Positions 45,201 to 53,692 of a stretch of DNA of 64,000 bases are shown in pieces. Each line of letters begins with the position of its first letter. The stretch's first letter is position 1. Origin of the DNA: Actinotignum schaalii (GTDB lineage Bacteria; Actinomycetota; Actinomycetes; Actinomycetales; Actinomycetaceae); NCBI RefSeq assembly GCF_000724605.1, contig NZ_CP008802.1:1798001-1862000 (forward strand), given 5' to 3'. The notes under the pieces are model-generated. The model did no database searches. It was not told the origin of the DNA and saw only the letters and a program-made list of their open reading frames with translations. The translations under genes were made by a program, and so were the position numbers.

Positions 45201-46194
45201 CGAGGCAGCGAGCCCGCCCGCATATTCAACGGTGCCGCCAGCGAATTCAACCGGCTCACCTCCGGACTCACCAGGTCTCGACCGGGGCGATCTCCTTGCC
45301 GAGATCCGCGCGGACTGGGCCGGGCCGCCCGCACCCCAGTTGTGGGAACTGCCCACCCACCTCACCTACCAGGACCTACTCGCGGGAGGCGGCCTCCACA
45401 AATCCGCGCTGACTTCGCTGCACCTGGGAATGAGCGCCCGCAGCCGCGGGCCGGCCACTCTTGATCTTGCCGCTACCGGGCATGCTCTTATTATTGGGGA
45501 AGCGGGTTCGGGGAAAACTGCGGCGCTGCGCCTCCTCGCCCAGCAATTAACGCATGTATCCCCGCTCCCGCGGCTCTTCCTTATTGACCCGCATGGTCAC
45601 TTGCGCACGTGCCTCCCGCCCGAACTTATCGCGGGAAGTTATCGAAGCGCCACGCAGGCCCGGGCTGATATGGAAGCCCTCGCCCAGGTACTCGCCGCCC
45701 GCCGCACCCAAACGCACAGCACTGCGGACCTTCCCCACACTCCAGATACAACCGGCCGCACCAAGCCCGGCCCGCCACCAGCCCCGCCACCAGCCCCGCC
45801 ACCCGCACCGCCACCCGCACCGATTATTGTCATGGTGGATGATGCCGAACTCCTTGATCCGCAAAGTTCTCCGCTCGCACCCCTCGCCGAAGGGCTCGTG
45901 GATGCCGCAGAACTCGGGTGGCACCTAATCCTCGCCACCGCGGAGCCCGCGCACCTCAGCCACCTCCCGCTGTGGCGGCGGCTCCTGGCTACTTCCCCGG
46001 CAGTCTTTCTGTTCTCCGGAGATTTTCGTTATCGCGGTGTGAGTGCCCGCCGTGATATTCCGGGCCGAGCTCAACTCATTATCGGCCCGGCAGCAGATAC
46101 CGTGCAGATCGCATGGTCCCCGCCCGCCCCGGCGAACCTCAGCGAAAGTAACCGTGTGGTCCCCGCCCACCGCGGCGAACCACAACGAAAGTAA
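42208..46194 (+). CDS. eccC: Type VII secretion ATPase EccC (three FtsK/SpoIIIE domains)
   Basis: Encodes 1328 residues. Two membrane helices are at about 20-40 and 50-72. ATPase 1 has Walker A GATGSGKSE (about 466) and Walker B LLIIIDEFAE (about 574). ATPase 2 has a degenerate Walker A GAPGAGCNE (about 803) lacking Lys. ATPase 3 has GEAGSGKTA (about 1096) and MVDDAE (about 1207) after a Pro/Ala insertion. EccC drives WXG100 substrate export. I chose GTG 42208 because AAAGGAGGAG precedes it and the helices follow. The last 20 or so residues and the stop lie inside a 43-bp repeat array. The single-chain three-domain form differs from split EccCa/EccCb. Confidence 0.93.
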   Translation: MEALSIPAPPACYRGSGQKMSVVMFLPALLSVVMLVILTSTTRRSPHLLLLMGTLGVLMFTLALLNVVLGLRRNAGERDGARRDYLAALARCEAEAARMVEACAREEAQRYPAPLVLPLRLGRGMPPPPGPIRVGQALLAPPYSVTLAEDPPGERDDAALRARDRCATEVQRPIPGPALLDLPSYSTVTVNGAAAWAWVRALLCQLAASVPPGDLAIIPGDHVPAAEAGWLNWLPPYTVSEAGPGKAIHLIIKGPSGEVGSLGPSGSRGVAALPEFTGEPARITLHVRDKPERENSHPEEAGPPDRPRVLARNWPAQREPGPLPEPGSLVALVDYPEDAEPAHLSLADSTGVRRGIPDLLDLDGAAYCARALYRARGSASQDATGAQGFAKLLGLPSLTPQPVSPHASPPVPQSSAPQLPGSPSPAHRPAATLRVPLGLDPQGAPVWLDLNEAAAGGMGPHGLLVGATGSGKSELLRTLLLGLCLTHSPEQLNLVLIDYKGGASFHPFAELPHTAALVTNLERDSSLSERMEETLRGEMNRRQHLLAEHGQHSHLGEYEAARARGAHTGPLLAPLLIIIDEFAELLADHPDLIDTIVAIGRLGRSLGIHLLLATQRLDEGRLRGLDSHLSYRIALRTFSEYESRAVIGTPAAAHLPPQPGCGFLACGGAPHRFTGFYVSAPLAARPAQVPAVRRRSSEPPATPPTHAVLGRGTAQTGPSILTAALEPLRGTGPRAHPIWLEPLTRPSHLTELIAVRTSARFGIYAPSQRAAPLRLTLGERDLPLLQRREALHIDLADSHLLVLGAPGAGCNEALRTIAGALALGYTPTEAQYALCDASGAELAELINIPHMCFRVDHSEPERMRAGVVELRNMLRAREAARSGESPSSDPFGEIFIFLRGWSALRARPELDEPLTELIERGPASRIHIITTAARPTEIPAHLRDFFTTRLELRLADPYDSHAPHRRAVTVPVGCPGRGITPAGEHFMLATTQLHSTRSEAASPPAYSTVPPANSTGSPPDSPGLDRGDLLAEIRADWAGPPAPQLWELPTHLTYQDLLAGGGLHKSALTSLHLGMSARSRGPATLDLAATGHALIIGEAGSGKTAALRLLAQQLTHVSPLPRLFLIDPHGHLRTCLPPELIAGSYRSATQARADMEALAQVLAARRTQTHSTADLPHTPDTTGRTKPGPPPAPPPAPPPAPPPAPIIVMVDDAELLDPQSSPLAPLAEGLVDAAELGWHLILATAEPAHLSHLPLWRRLLATSPAVFLFSGDFRYRGVSARRDIPGRAQLIIGPAADTVQIAWSPPAPANLSESNRVVPAHRGEPQRK

Positions 46195-46303
46195 TCGCAT
46201 GATCCCCGCCCACCGCGGCGAACCTCAGCGAAAGTAATCGTGCGGATCCCGCCCGTCGCGGCGAACCTCAGCGAAAGTAACCGTGTGGCCCCCGCGCACC
46301 CCG
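46132..46303. repeat. Four 43-bp tandem repeats at the end of eccC
   Basis: Copies start at 46132, 46175, 46218 and 46261 with exact 43-base period and core GCGAACCTCAGCGAAAGTAA. A partial copy precedes them. The eccC stop is in the second copy. Because 43 is not a multiple of three, each copy-number change would alter the C-terminus of EccC. The repeat also covers most of the 133-base gap before nei. Confidence 0.9.
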
Positions 46304-46327
46304 GCACGCCCCCAGAAAACCCGCGGG

Positions 46328-47344
46328 CTAACGTTGGCAGCCCGGGCACCAGAATAGGCGCCGCCCCGCCATGAGTTCCTCCCGGATAATTGCGCCGCAG
46401 CGCACGCACGGGCGGCCGGTGCGGTGATACACCGCGAAACGTGAGAGCTCCGGATCGCCTTCGGGAATCGGATCGGGCTGGAATTCGGGCGGGATCGTCA
46501 CAATAATCCCGGAATCCACATCGCGGCCCATGCACAGCACCAGGTCATCCCACAGCTCACGGTACCGGGATTCGGAAACTTTATTGGCCGGCCGCAGCGG
46601 GGAAATCCCAGTGCGCCACAAACAATCAGCCCGATAAATATTGCCCGGGCCCGCCACAACAGCCTGATCCATCACTACCTGGCCGGCCGGGATTTTCCGG
46701 CGGCGTGCCCCGGCCACGAATCGCTGCCGGTCGCCCTCCTCATTGCGAATAGGATCGGGGCCGAGCCGCGCAATCACCCCGAGGACTTCCTCCCCGCTGA
46801 GAATCTCACAGCGGGCAGGGCCGGTGAGCTGGGCAACCGCCTCTGGCCCGGCGAGGCGCAAGCGAGTTGTCGGCGTCGTCGCCAATTCTCCCAGGACCTG
46901 AATATTGTCTTCCGGTAGACCATCGCGACCACCCGTGGGCGCCTCGACCAGGCGCGTGGTGCCATCCTGCCCGCCGTCAATGGTTTTGCGCATCCCCGAA
47001 TCTTCGGTGGGGCTCACCCGAATCCCGGCACCGTGCAAACCGGCCACCCCCGGCCCCGCAAAAGCCCATTTTCCGTAAAGTCCCAGATGAATATGGAGCC
47101 AGGTGGCCTGCGGGTCGCCCAGCTCGACGGCAGGAATGCCACCCGCCGCGGCTTGTTCGGAAGCGGAAAGAAAAGGCCAGAAAAGATGCTTGCCCCAGGC
47201 GTGGGCCCGCCCGGCGCGCAATCCGTCCAGCAGGGCCGCGCCCTGGGCGAAACGCCCCTGCGGGGAACTGGCGGCCACGGTGTCCCCACCAAAAAGCGCC
47301 GTGAGAATACGTCCGTGACGATGAATAGCGTGACCTTCCGGCAC
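46328..47344 (-). CDS. nei: Fpg/Nei family DNA glycosylase (endonuclease VIII type)
   Basis: Encodes 338 residues. The N-terminus after Met removal is PEGHAIHRH, with catalytic Pro1 and Glu2. It has WLHIHLGLYGKW, a helix-two-turn-helix (VVAGPGNIYRADCLW), and a C-terminal zinc finger with CVRCG and CPGCQ cysteines. It excises oxidised pyrimidines and cleaves the DNA backbone. GTG 47344 follows GGAGGAGGAG. A longer start at 47374 is unlikely because Pro must be at position 2. Confidence 0.93.
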   Translation of the reverse strand: MPEGHAIHRHGRILTALFGGDTVAASSPQGRFAQGAALLDGLRAGRAHAWGKHLFWPFLSASEQAAAGGIPAVELGDPQATWLHIHLGLYGKWAFAGPGVAGLHGAGIRVSPTEDSGMRKTIDGGQDGTTRLVEAPTGGRDGLPEDNIQVLGELATTPTTRLRLAGPEAVAQLTGPARCEILSGEEVLGVIARLGPDPIRNEEGDRQRFVAGARRRKIPAGQVVMDQAVVAGPGNIYRADCLWRTGISPLRPANKVSESRYRELWDDLVLCMGRDVDSGIIVTIPPEFQPDPIPEGDPELSRFAVYHRTGRPCVRCGAIIREELMAGRRLFWCPGCQR

Positions 47345-47469
47345 CGCTCCTCCTCCATTCGGTATGCAATTCATCCAGTATAGGCGGGCGGGTTCGGGTG
47401 CGCCCCGCGGTGCGGCTCCGCGCGGCCCCGCAATATGCGACGCGGCACGCGGCCGCTAGGATAGCGGGT

Positions 47470-48006
47470 ATGGAGCCGAACGCAGCAGTACGTCTTTTCT
47501 CTCGCGCAATCGAGGGGCGCCTGACCGCCACCGATGAGGGCGCGTTGGCTCGGCTGGAAGAAACTGGGCGCGTCCATGATCGCGCGTCGTTGCTGGCCGC
47601 GTGTGCGCCGGCCGCGCCGCTGCGAGAACGGGGCGGGCAGCTGCTCTACAGCGATAAAACCGGCAAAGATTTATTGCGCAACCTCGCGCTCATCACAAAA
47701 ACTTATTGGATTTCGGGGGCTCTTGCGCTGTCGGCGAGCCTCGATCACCCGGTGAGCGGCACGCCTATTTTTTATATTCCGCAAGCCGATATTGATCGTC
47801 TGGATAAAACGGCTGCCACCTGGGGCGGCATGCAGCCCCTGTGGGTGCTCCCGATTGACGAGGACGTGAGCGCGGGCGCGCAGTGGATCGATTTCTTCAA
47901 GCATTACGTGGGGGTTGGGCGCGCGGTTGTGGATACGTACGCGGTTGGTGACGTGCCTGCGGCGCTCGCCTGGATTAAGGAAAAAGAAGATGATGTCGCG
48001 GTATAG
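47470..48006 (+). CDS. Unknown protein coupled to a Fic-domain protein
   Basis: Encodes 178 residues. It is soluble with mixed helices and strands, no signal peptide and no recognised motif. It has a region of AlaLeu-rich helices (1-55) and a conserved-looking segment YSDKTGKDLLRNLALITKTYW. The ATG at 47470 follows AGGAT. Its stop overlaps the start of the Fic gene, so the two are translated together. A partner or antitoxin role is suggested by the overlap and size order, not by sequence. Confidence 0.6.
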   Translation: MEPNAAVRLFSRAIEGRLTATDEGALARLEETGRVHDRASLLAACAPAAPLRERGGQLLYSDKTGKDLLRNLALITKTYWISGALALSASLDHPVSGTPIFYIPQADIDRLDKTAATWGGMQPLWVLPIDEDVSAGAQWIDFFKHYVGVGRAVVDTYAVGDVPAALAWIKEKEDDVAV

Positions 48007-48790
48007 TCTCGGTTCGCCGCAGTATCACGGGTACGACGACGCCGCCACCGGGCAGCCGGCCTCGTGGGCCGACGATATTGGCACTTTTCTGTTGCCCGCG
48101 CCTGCCGCGCCTGCGATTGCGCCTCGCACACCGGAAAAAGCGGTCGAGCGCTTCGCCTTTCTTACCTCGGGGCATGTGTGGTCCATGGCCACGCTGGAAG
48201 GTAAAACTATGACCCTCCCTGAGGTTGTGACCCTGATCGAAGAACGCCCACTGCCCGGCCACAAGCGCAGCGATGAGGATGTGGCGGCGATGGTTTCCGC
48301 CCATGAGTTGGTCACAAATCTGGTCCGGGCAGGTTTATTTCGGATGGATGAGGACACCCAGAACCGCATCCATCGCACCCTCACCTACCACTCGCTTATT
48401 GATTCCGGTGTATTTCGGGGAGAAGGCGCGGTCCGCGGGGAGCACGGGAATATGGACGTGGCGGGTACGCACTATCAAGCGCCCCAGGATCCGGCTGCGT
48501 TGCACGCGATATTCACGGCTTCGCTGGCGCGTTTGGATGAGAGCGATCCGTTGCGAAGCGCGGTGCAATTTTTCGCTACCTCCACGCTGGCGCAGTATTA
48601 CTTTGACGGGAATAAGCGCACCGCGCGGCTCATGGCTTCCGGGTATCTCATGGCTCACGGATACGATGCCATAGCTATTCCTGCCGCGTATTTCGAGGAG
48701 TATCAGGATGCGCTGCGCGAGCTTTTCTTGAATCGGGATAGTGCTCCGATTGCGGAGTTGATCTATCGCGGCGCCCGAGAATTAGGCTAG
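47990..48790 (+). CDS. Fic-domain protein with altered active site
   Basis: Encodes 266 residues. The core motif reads QYYFDGNKRTARL where canonical Fic has HPFx-D/E-GNGRxxR. The catalytic His is replaced by Gln202 and the second Gly by Lys, but F, DGN and both Arg are kept. An N-terminal segment, SMATLEGKTMTL, resembles the inhibitory alpha-helix motif (S/T-x3-E-G) with the Ser one position off. Classic AMP transfer needs the His, so the protein is either inactive, regulatory or uses other chemistry. It starts at 47990 within the end of the upstream gene (17-base overlap), giving a two-gene module. Confidence 0.75.
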   Translation: MMSRYSLGSPQYHGYDDAATGQPASWADDIGTFLLPAPAAPAIAPRTPEKAVERFAFLTSGHVWSMATLEGKTMTLPEVVTLIEERPLPGHKRSDEDVAAMVSAHELVTNLVRAGLFRMDEDTQNRIHRTLTYHSLIDSGVFRGEGAVRGEHGNMDVAGTHYQAPQDPAALHAIFTASLARLDESDPLRSAVQFFATSTLAQYYFDGNKRTARLMASGYLMAHGYDAIAIPAAYFEEYQDALRELFLNRDSAPIAELIYRGARELG

Positions 48791-48837
48791 CGCCCGCGTT
48801 TCCGTGGCTTCGTGACCGCATCTGCCACGTCTTCTAA

Positions 48838-48858
48838 CTTGAGTGGAATAGACTCAAG
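48838..48858. promoter_or_regulatory. HAIR operator of clpB
   Basis: CTTGAGT-N7-ACTCAAG is a perfect HAIR site 71 bases before the clpB start. HspR encoded at 12944 should repress clpB here together with the dnaK operon. Confidence 0.93.
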
Positions 48859-48929
48859 AAAGCTTGCGTTGCTATGAGTGGATCGGCGAAGCGGTGAACA
48901 GGTAGCCGCCGCCGATGTAAGGAGTTGTC

Positions 48930-51557
48930 ATGGATAAACTAACAACGAAGTCGCAGGAAGCTTTGGCGCAGGCCATTCGCACGGCGACGGATGCGGGCAA
49001 TCCCCAGGTAGAGCCGGTGCATCTTCTCAGCGGGCTGCTCGCCCAGGAAGGTGGAATTGCCCTTGCCTTGCTCGAAGCGGTGGGCGCTAATCGCGTGGAG
49101 ATCGCGGAGCGAGTATCCGGGGCGCTGGCTTCGCTGCCGCGCTCGGCGGGGGATTCGGTGCAAAATCCCGGGGCGTCGCGCCCGCTCTCGCGGGTGATTT
49201 CGGAGGCCGGCAAGGAAGCAACCAGCTTGGGGGATGCCTATATTTCTACCGAACATCTGCTCATGGCGATTGCGGCTTCGCAGTCCCAGGCGGGGGAGAT
49301 CCTCCGGAACGCGGGTGCCTCGCATGAGGCGCTGCGGGCTACCCTGCCGCGCGTGCGCACCTCGAAGGTAGATAGTGCGGATCCGGAAGGCACGTTCCAG
49401 GCCCTGGAGAAATACGGTCAGGATCTCACCGCGATGGCTCGGGAAGGGAAAATGGATCCGGTGATCGGCCGCGATAGCGAAATTCGCCGCGTGGTCCAGG
49501 TCCTTTCTCGGCGTACCAAGAATAATCCGGTGCTCATCGGGGAACCGGGTGTTGGGAAAACTGCCGTTGTGGAGGGGCTGGCGCAGCGCATGGTTAATGG
49601 CGATGTGCCGGAATCTTTGCGCGGTAAGCGGCTCATCCAATTGGATGTGGCTGCAATGGTGGCCGGTGCGAAATACCGCGGTGAATTCGAGGAACGCTTC
49701 AAGGCTGTCCTGAATGAAATCAGAGAGGCAGCGGGTGAAATCGTTACCTTTATAGATGAGATCCATACCATCGTGGGGGCCGGTGGCGGTTCCGAAGGTG
49801 CCATGGATGCCGGAAATATGCTCAAGCCGATGCTCGCGCGCGGGGAATTGCGGCTCATTGGTGCTACCACCCTGGATGAGTACCGCGAAAATATTGAGAA
49901 GGACCCGGCTTTGGAGCGCCGTTTCCAGCAGATTTTCGTGGGGGAACCCTCGGTGGAAGATACCATCACAATTTTGCGTGGTATCGCCCCGAAATACGAA
50001 GCGCACCATAAAGTAACAATTACGGATGGCGCTCTTGTTGCCGCGGCGCAGCTCTCGAATCGGTATATTACCGGCCGTCAGCTTCCCGATAAGGCCATTG
50101 ATCTTATTGACGAAGCGGCCTCGCGCCTGCGCATGGAATTGGATTCTTCCCCGGAGGAAATCGATGTTTTGCAGCGCCAGGTGGATCGCCTCACCATGGA
50201 GGAGTCCTATCTTTCTGAAACGCAGGACGACGACGCAGCTACCGCCGACCGCCTAGAAACCATCCGTGCGGAATTGGCGGATCGCAAAGAAGAATTAGCT
50301 GCCCTGACCGCTCGGTGGGAAAATGAGAAGGCCGGGCGCAACCGAGTGGGTGATTTGCGGGTCAAGCTTGATGAGCTGCGCACCGAGTTTGAGTTAGCGG
50401 TCCGCGAGGGCCGGTATGAGGATGCCGGGCGGCTCCAAAACGGTGATATTCCGGATGTGGAACGCCAGATCGCGGCGGCGGAAGCGGCCGAAGCGGATGG
50501 CCAGGCTCGCGATCATGAACCGATGATTGCCGAGCGGGTGGATTCTGAGGAAGTTGCCGAAGTGGTGGCGGCCTGGACGGGCGTGCCGGTGGGTAAGCTC
50601 ATGCAGGGCGAAACGGAGAAACTCCTCCATATGGAGGAGGAAATCGGGCATCGCCTTATTGGCCAGCAGGATGCGGTGCGGGCGGTTTCTGATGCGGTGC
50701 GCCGTTCGCGTGCCGGGGTGCAGGATCCGAACCGGCCCGATGGTTCCTTCCTCTTCCTCGGGCCTACGGGTGTGGGGAAAACGGAATTGGCGAAGTCGCT
50801 GGCGGACTTTATGTTCGACGACGAGCGCGCCATGGTGCGTATCGATATGTCGGAGTACGCCGAAAAGCACTCGGTTTCGCGGTTGGTCGGGGCACCTCCG
50901 GGATACGTGGGTTATGAGGAAGGTGGCCAGCTCACCGAAGCGGTGCGGCGGCGGCCTTACTCGGTGATTCTGCTTGATGAAGTGGAAAAGGCCCACCCGG
51001 ATGTGTTCGATATTCTGCTCCAGGTTTTGGACGACGGGCGCCTCACGGACGGCCAGGGCCGCACCGTGGACTTCCGCAATACCCTCCTCATTCTGACCTC
51101 GAATTTGGGTTCTCAGGCTTTGGCTGATCCCACGATGGATGCGGCGGCCCAATATGACACGGTCATGGCTGCGGTGCGGGCGCACTTCAAGCCGGAGTTC
51201 CTCAACCGCTTGGATGACGTGATTGTTTTCCATCCGCTGAGCATGGAGGAAATCGGCAAGATCGTGGATCTGCAAATCACGCAGTTGGAGCAGCGGCTGG
51301 GTGAGCGGCGTATGCACCTGGATGTGAGCCCGGCGGCGCGCGATTACCTGACGATGGACGGATACGATCCGGCCTACGGGGCTCGCCCGCTACGCCGGCT
51401 CATCCAGCGGGAGATCGGTGACCAGCTGGCCCGCATGATCCTCGCAGGTGACGCCCATGACGGGGATACTATCCGGGTGGATACCCGGGAAAATGCCACG
51501 GCCAGTGGTGGGCCTTCGGGCCGTAGCTATGCCCTGCGGCTCAGCACTGAATCCTAA
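48930..51557 (+). CDS. clpB: ATP-dependent disaggregase ClpB
   Basis: Encodes 875 residues. The N-terminal Clp repeat domain covers 1-145. The first AAA+ domain has GEPGVGKTA (about 204) and FIDEIHT, and the coiled-coil middle domain (about 410-525) includes QDDDAATAD. The second AAA+ domain has GPTGVGKTE (about 611) and [13 protein letters not shown]. It pulls apart aggregated proteins with DnaK/DnaJ/GrpE. The IGL/F loop for ClpP docking is absent, as expected for ClpB. Preceded by a perfect HAIR site and AAGGAG. Confidence 0.97.
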   Translation: MDKLTTKSQEALAQAIRTATDAGNPQVEPVHLLSGLLAQEGGIALALLEAVGANRVEIAERVSGALASLPRSAGDSVQNPGASRPLSRVISEAGKEATSLGDAYISTEHLLMAIAASQSQAGEILRNAGASHEALRATLPRVRTSKVDSADPEGTFQALEKYGQDLTAMAREGKMDPVIGRDSEIRRVVQVLSRRTKNNPVLIGEPGVGKTAVVEGLAQRMVNGDVPESLRGKRLIQLDVAAMVAGAKYRGEFEERFKAVLNEIREAAGEIVTFIDEIHTIVGAGGGSEGAMDAGNMLKPMLARGELRLIGATTLDEYRENIEKDPALERRFQQIFVGEPSVEDTITILRGIAPKYEAHHKVTITDGALVAAAQLSNRYITGRQLPDKAIDLIDEAASRLRMELDSSPEEIDVLQRQVDRLTMEESYLSETQDDDAATADRLETIRAELADRKEELAALTARWENEKAGRNRVGDLRVKLDELRTEFELAVREGRYEDAGRLQNGDIPDVERQIAAAEAAEADGQARDHEPMIAERVDSEEVAEVVAAWTGVPVGKLMQGETEKLLHMEEEIGHRLIGQQDAVRAVSDAVRRSRAGVQDPNRPDGSFLFLGPTGVGKTELAKSLADFMFDDERAMVRIDMSEYAEKHSVSRLVGAPPGYVGYEEGGQLTEAVRRRPYSVILLDEVEKAHPDVFDILLQVLDDGRLTDGQGRTVDFRNTLLILTSNLGSQALADPTMDAAAQYDTVMAAVRAHFKPEFLNRLDDVIVFHPLSMEEIGKIVDLQITQLEQRLGERRMHLDVSPAARDYLTMDGYDPAYGARPLRRLIQREIGDQLARMILAGDAHDGDTIRVDTRENATASGGPSGRSYALRLSTES

Positions 51558-51576
51558 TAACTAAATTGCCCTATCT

Positions 51577-51613
51577 AGGTCCGGGGTGTGCCGAAGCGGC
51601 ACACCCCGGACCT
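51577..51613. terminator. Strong terminator after clpB
   Basis: A perfect 16-bp stem (AGGTCCGGGGTGTGCC and complement) flanks loop GAAGC, followed by GCTGTTT. It lies 20 bases after clpB. Confidence 0.9.
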
Positions 51614-51733
51614 GCTGTTTCAGTGAAGCGTGGTGGCAGCGATGCCATTGGGTGAGATATTGCGACAGGTGTACCGTTAAATGCGATGCCGGTGTACCCG
51701 ATGTGGCTGCCGAAATTAAGTGGTGCCAAGGTG

Positions 51734-51739
51734 TTGACA
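51734..51739 (+). promoter_or_regulatory. TTGACA -35 element before the secreted-peptide cassette
   Basis: A consensus TTGACA stands 101 bases upstream of the small secreted protein gene. Its -10 partner is not clear (TTAGCG with 17 bases spacing is weak). The stretch 51740-51780 contains direct repeats of TTAACG followed by CATCC, which may bind a regulator. Confidence 0.45.
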
Positions 51740-51839
51740 GATCATTAACGCATCCTTTAGCGTAGCCTTAACGGTGCTCATCCGAGCGTCGTCAGGGGTC
51801 GCAAGTCCCAACCGTTCGAAGGCGAACAGGAGGCAGATC

Positions 51840-52157
51840 ATGAAGACTATCCGAAAAGTAGGTGCTGCATTCGCGGCAACACTGCTATCAATCGTGGCGT
51901 TTATGCCATCAGCCAGTGCTATCGAGGTGGGTGGCTATAAGAAGTGCAACTTCAATCAGGCTCATGTTGGAGTGTATGCGGAACAGCAGACTCGTGAAGT
52001 TATGATACTTGCTGTGCGGGGAGAGACCCTGTATAGGGATAGAGGCTTGCTAAGAGTCGGGCGTGTTTCCCGTTATTTCAATGGTAATTGGAGTGCTTCG
52101 GCCCCGGAGCTACTTCGAGCACCGACTCACGCTACTTGCACACCAATTGACTGGTGA
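51840..52157 (+). CDS. Small secreted protein with two cysteines, head of a lipoprotein/export cassette
   Basis: Encodes 105 residues. The ATG follows AGGAGGCAGATC. A signal peptide covers 1-27 (ASA site). The mature 78 residues have one Cys near the start (KKCNF) and one near the end (ATCTPIDW), a Tyr/Arg-rich centre and NGNWSASAP. A terminal disulfide is plausible. It vaguely recalls small secreted bacteriocins of the lactococcin-972 kind (secreted, basic, W-S-x-S-containing), but I cannot assign it. It is followed by six paralogous lipoproteins and an ABC efflux system, which suggests an export, immunity or resistance context. Confidence 0.6.
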   Translation: MKTIRKVGAAFAATLLSIVAFMPSASAIEVGGYKKCNFNQAHVGVYAEQQTREVMILAVRGETLYRDRGLLRVGRVSRYFNGNWSASAPELLRAPTHATCTPIDW

Positions 52158-52174
52158 GTATTTCTGAGTGCTGT

Positions 52175-52209
52175 AGTGGGTGGTGCGGGAGGTCCCCTCG
52201 CCACCCACT
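52175..52209. terminator. Hairpin between the secreted protein and the lipoprotein array
   Basis: AGTGGGTGG (52175-52183) is complementary to CCACCCACT (52201-52209), with a GC-rich loop that can form an inner stem. There is no T-run, so it may partly attenuate read-through into the six lipoprotein genes and set a high ratio of secreted protein to lipoprotein. Confidence 0.55.
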
Positions 52210-52226
52210 CGCAGTAGGGGGGCTCA

Positions 52227-52934
52227 ATGAAGAGATTTTTTGTTTGTTTAGTGGCGGTTGTGCTGATCCCGATTAGCGGCTGCGCAGGCGAAAGTCCCGT
52301 AGGATCCGAAAATGCCCGAACATCTTCTTCCTCCGAATGGGATCCGGATTCTTGGAAGTCTGATATAGAGATTCCTCCTAAGTTTACAAGTGAGGAAGAG
52401 AAGTTAGCCTTCCGGAAACGCTGGCTGGAGCGTAATGCCGAGACGATCGGAGTTACGAACCCACCTGATATTGCTTTAGTTGAGTGGATGAATTCTCCGC
52501 GCGCGGACGATGAAAAAAATGCGGAATGTTTGCGGAGTAAAGGGTACTCCGCTGAGGTTGTTCCAGAAGGAGGGATTGCTTTTGATCCTCCGATCCCGGA
52601 AGCGCAGCGGGAGGCTTTCGGGATGGCGGACTATGAGTGTCAGTCGATGTATTTCCCTAATCCTGAGTTTCTTGCGGATTTTACAGAGGATCAGTTGCGG
52701 GTCCAGTGGGATTATTGGGATGAATACTATATTCCCTGCTTGGCAACGCATGGTTTTGTTGTTGATACGTCCGAGCGTCCGGCTCGGGAAACGTATGCTA
52801 CGACGTTTTACTCTGATGCGGCGAATCGTTGGTGGCCGGATAACAATAACGAGCTCTATTTTCAAATCCCTCCGGAAGTTATGAAGGTGTGTCCGGAAAC
52901 GCCGCCAATTACAGAGTTTTACGGGATCGATTGA
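52227..52934 (+). CDS. Lipoprotein paralogue 1 of 6
   Basis: Encodes 235 residues. Signal peptide with lipobox IPISGC, so it is lipid-anchored outside the membrane. The mature domain (about 35-235) is shared by all six paralogues: SEWDPDSWK at the start, WLERN, AEC, DYECQSMYF, a W-YWDEYYIPCL block, SERPARETY, RWWPDN, VCP and TEFYGID at the end. Four conserved cysteines could form two disulfides. The family is not recognised. This copy groups with paralogue 5 (both LERN-type, both with ADDEK/AADEK before the first Cys). The ATG follows TAGGGGGG. GC content falls below the flanks. Confidence 0.8.
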   Translation: MKRFFVCLVAVVLIPISGCAGESPVGSENARTSSSSEWDPDSWKSDIEIPPKFTSEEEKLAFRKRWLERNAETIGVTNPPDIALVEWMNSPRADDEKNAECLRSKGYSAEVVPEGGIAFDPPIPEAQREAFGMADYECQSMYFPNPEFLADFTEDQLRVQWDYWDEYYIPCLATHGFVVDTSERPARETYATTFYSDAANRWWPDNNNELYFQIPPEVMKVCPETPPITEFYGID

Positions 52935-52957
52935 TGCGTAGCGGATAGAGGTGTCGC

Positions 52958-53683
52958 ATGAAGCATAGGATTGTACCGGTCTTTAGTTCGCTACTCATGG
53001 CAGTGGGTGGTTGCACCCAGGCTGGTTCTGATTCGGGAAGTACCGGCGAAACTGGAAGTGAAACAGCTGTAACTTCAGCATCCGAATGGGATCCAAATAG
53101 TTGGAAGGCGAAGATAAAGATTTCGCCGCGTTACAAGACGGAAGAGGAGAAACTCGCTTTCCGTGCGCAATGGTTGAAACGTGATGCGGAGTTTTTGGAA
53201 TTTGAAACTCCGCCGGATGTTCCGCTTGTGGAATGGCAAGAATCTCTGGAATTGATGGATAATAAGAATGCCGAATGCTTCAGGGAAAGAGGTTTTAGCG
53301 CTCATGCGATACCGCAGGGCGGAGTTATTTTTAACCCAGCTATTCCGGAGTCTCAATATGAGGCGTATAAAATTGCTGCGTACGAGTGCCAAGCTATGTA
53401 TTTTCCTAATCCGGAATTTCTTACTGACTGGTCGGAAGATCAATTGCGAGTGATATGGGATTACTGGGACGAGTACTATATTCCCTGCTTGGCGGCGCAC
53501 GGGTTTACCGTCGATACTTCCGAGCGGCCTGCCCGAGAAACATATGTTACAACATTTCACACTGATGCCGTAAACCGATGGTTCCCCAGCAACGACGGGG
53601 CTCTCCTGACCCAGATTCCACCTGAGGTATGGAAAACCTGTCCGAAGACTCCTCCAGCTTCTCAGTTTTACGGGTTGGAATGA
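52958..53683 (+). CDS. Lipoprotein paralogue 2 of 6
   Basis: Encodes 241 residues with lipobox MAVGGC. It has the conserved domain of the family with the KAKIKISPRY variant near residue 55 and LKRD in place of LERN. The signal peptide MKHRIVPVFSSLLMAVGGC is shared with paralogues 4 and 6. The four family cysteines are kept (AEC, YEC, YIPCL, TCP). The gap from paralogue 1 is 23 bases. The ATG follows GATAGAGG. It may bind the secreted peptide or protect the membrane. Function is unknown. Confidence 0.8.
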   Translation: MKHRIVPVFSSLLMAVGGCTQAGSDSGSTGETGSETAVTSASEWDPNSWKAKIKISPRYKTEEEKLAFRAQWLKRDAEFLEFETPPDVPLVEWQESLELMDNKNAECFRERGFSAHAIPQGGVIFNPAIPESQYEAYKIAAYECQAMYFPNPEFLTDWSEDQLRVIWDYWDEYYIPCLAAHGFTVDTSERPARETYVTTFHTDAVNRWFPSNDGALLTQIPPEVWKTCPKTPPASQFYGLE

Positions 53684-53692
53684 GACGCGGCC

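Noticed and set aside
51800-51830. tRNA-like T-arm sequence before the secreted protein gene
   Set aside because: GTTCGAAG is present, but no acceptor stem, anticodon arm or D-arm can be built around it.
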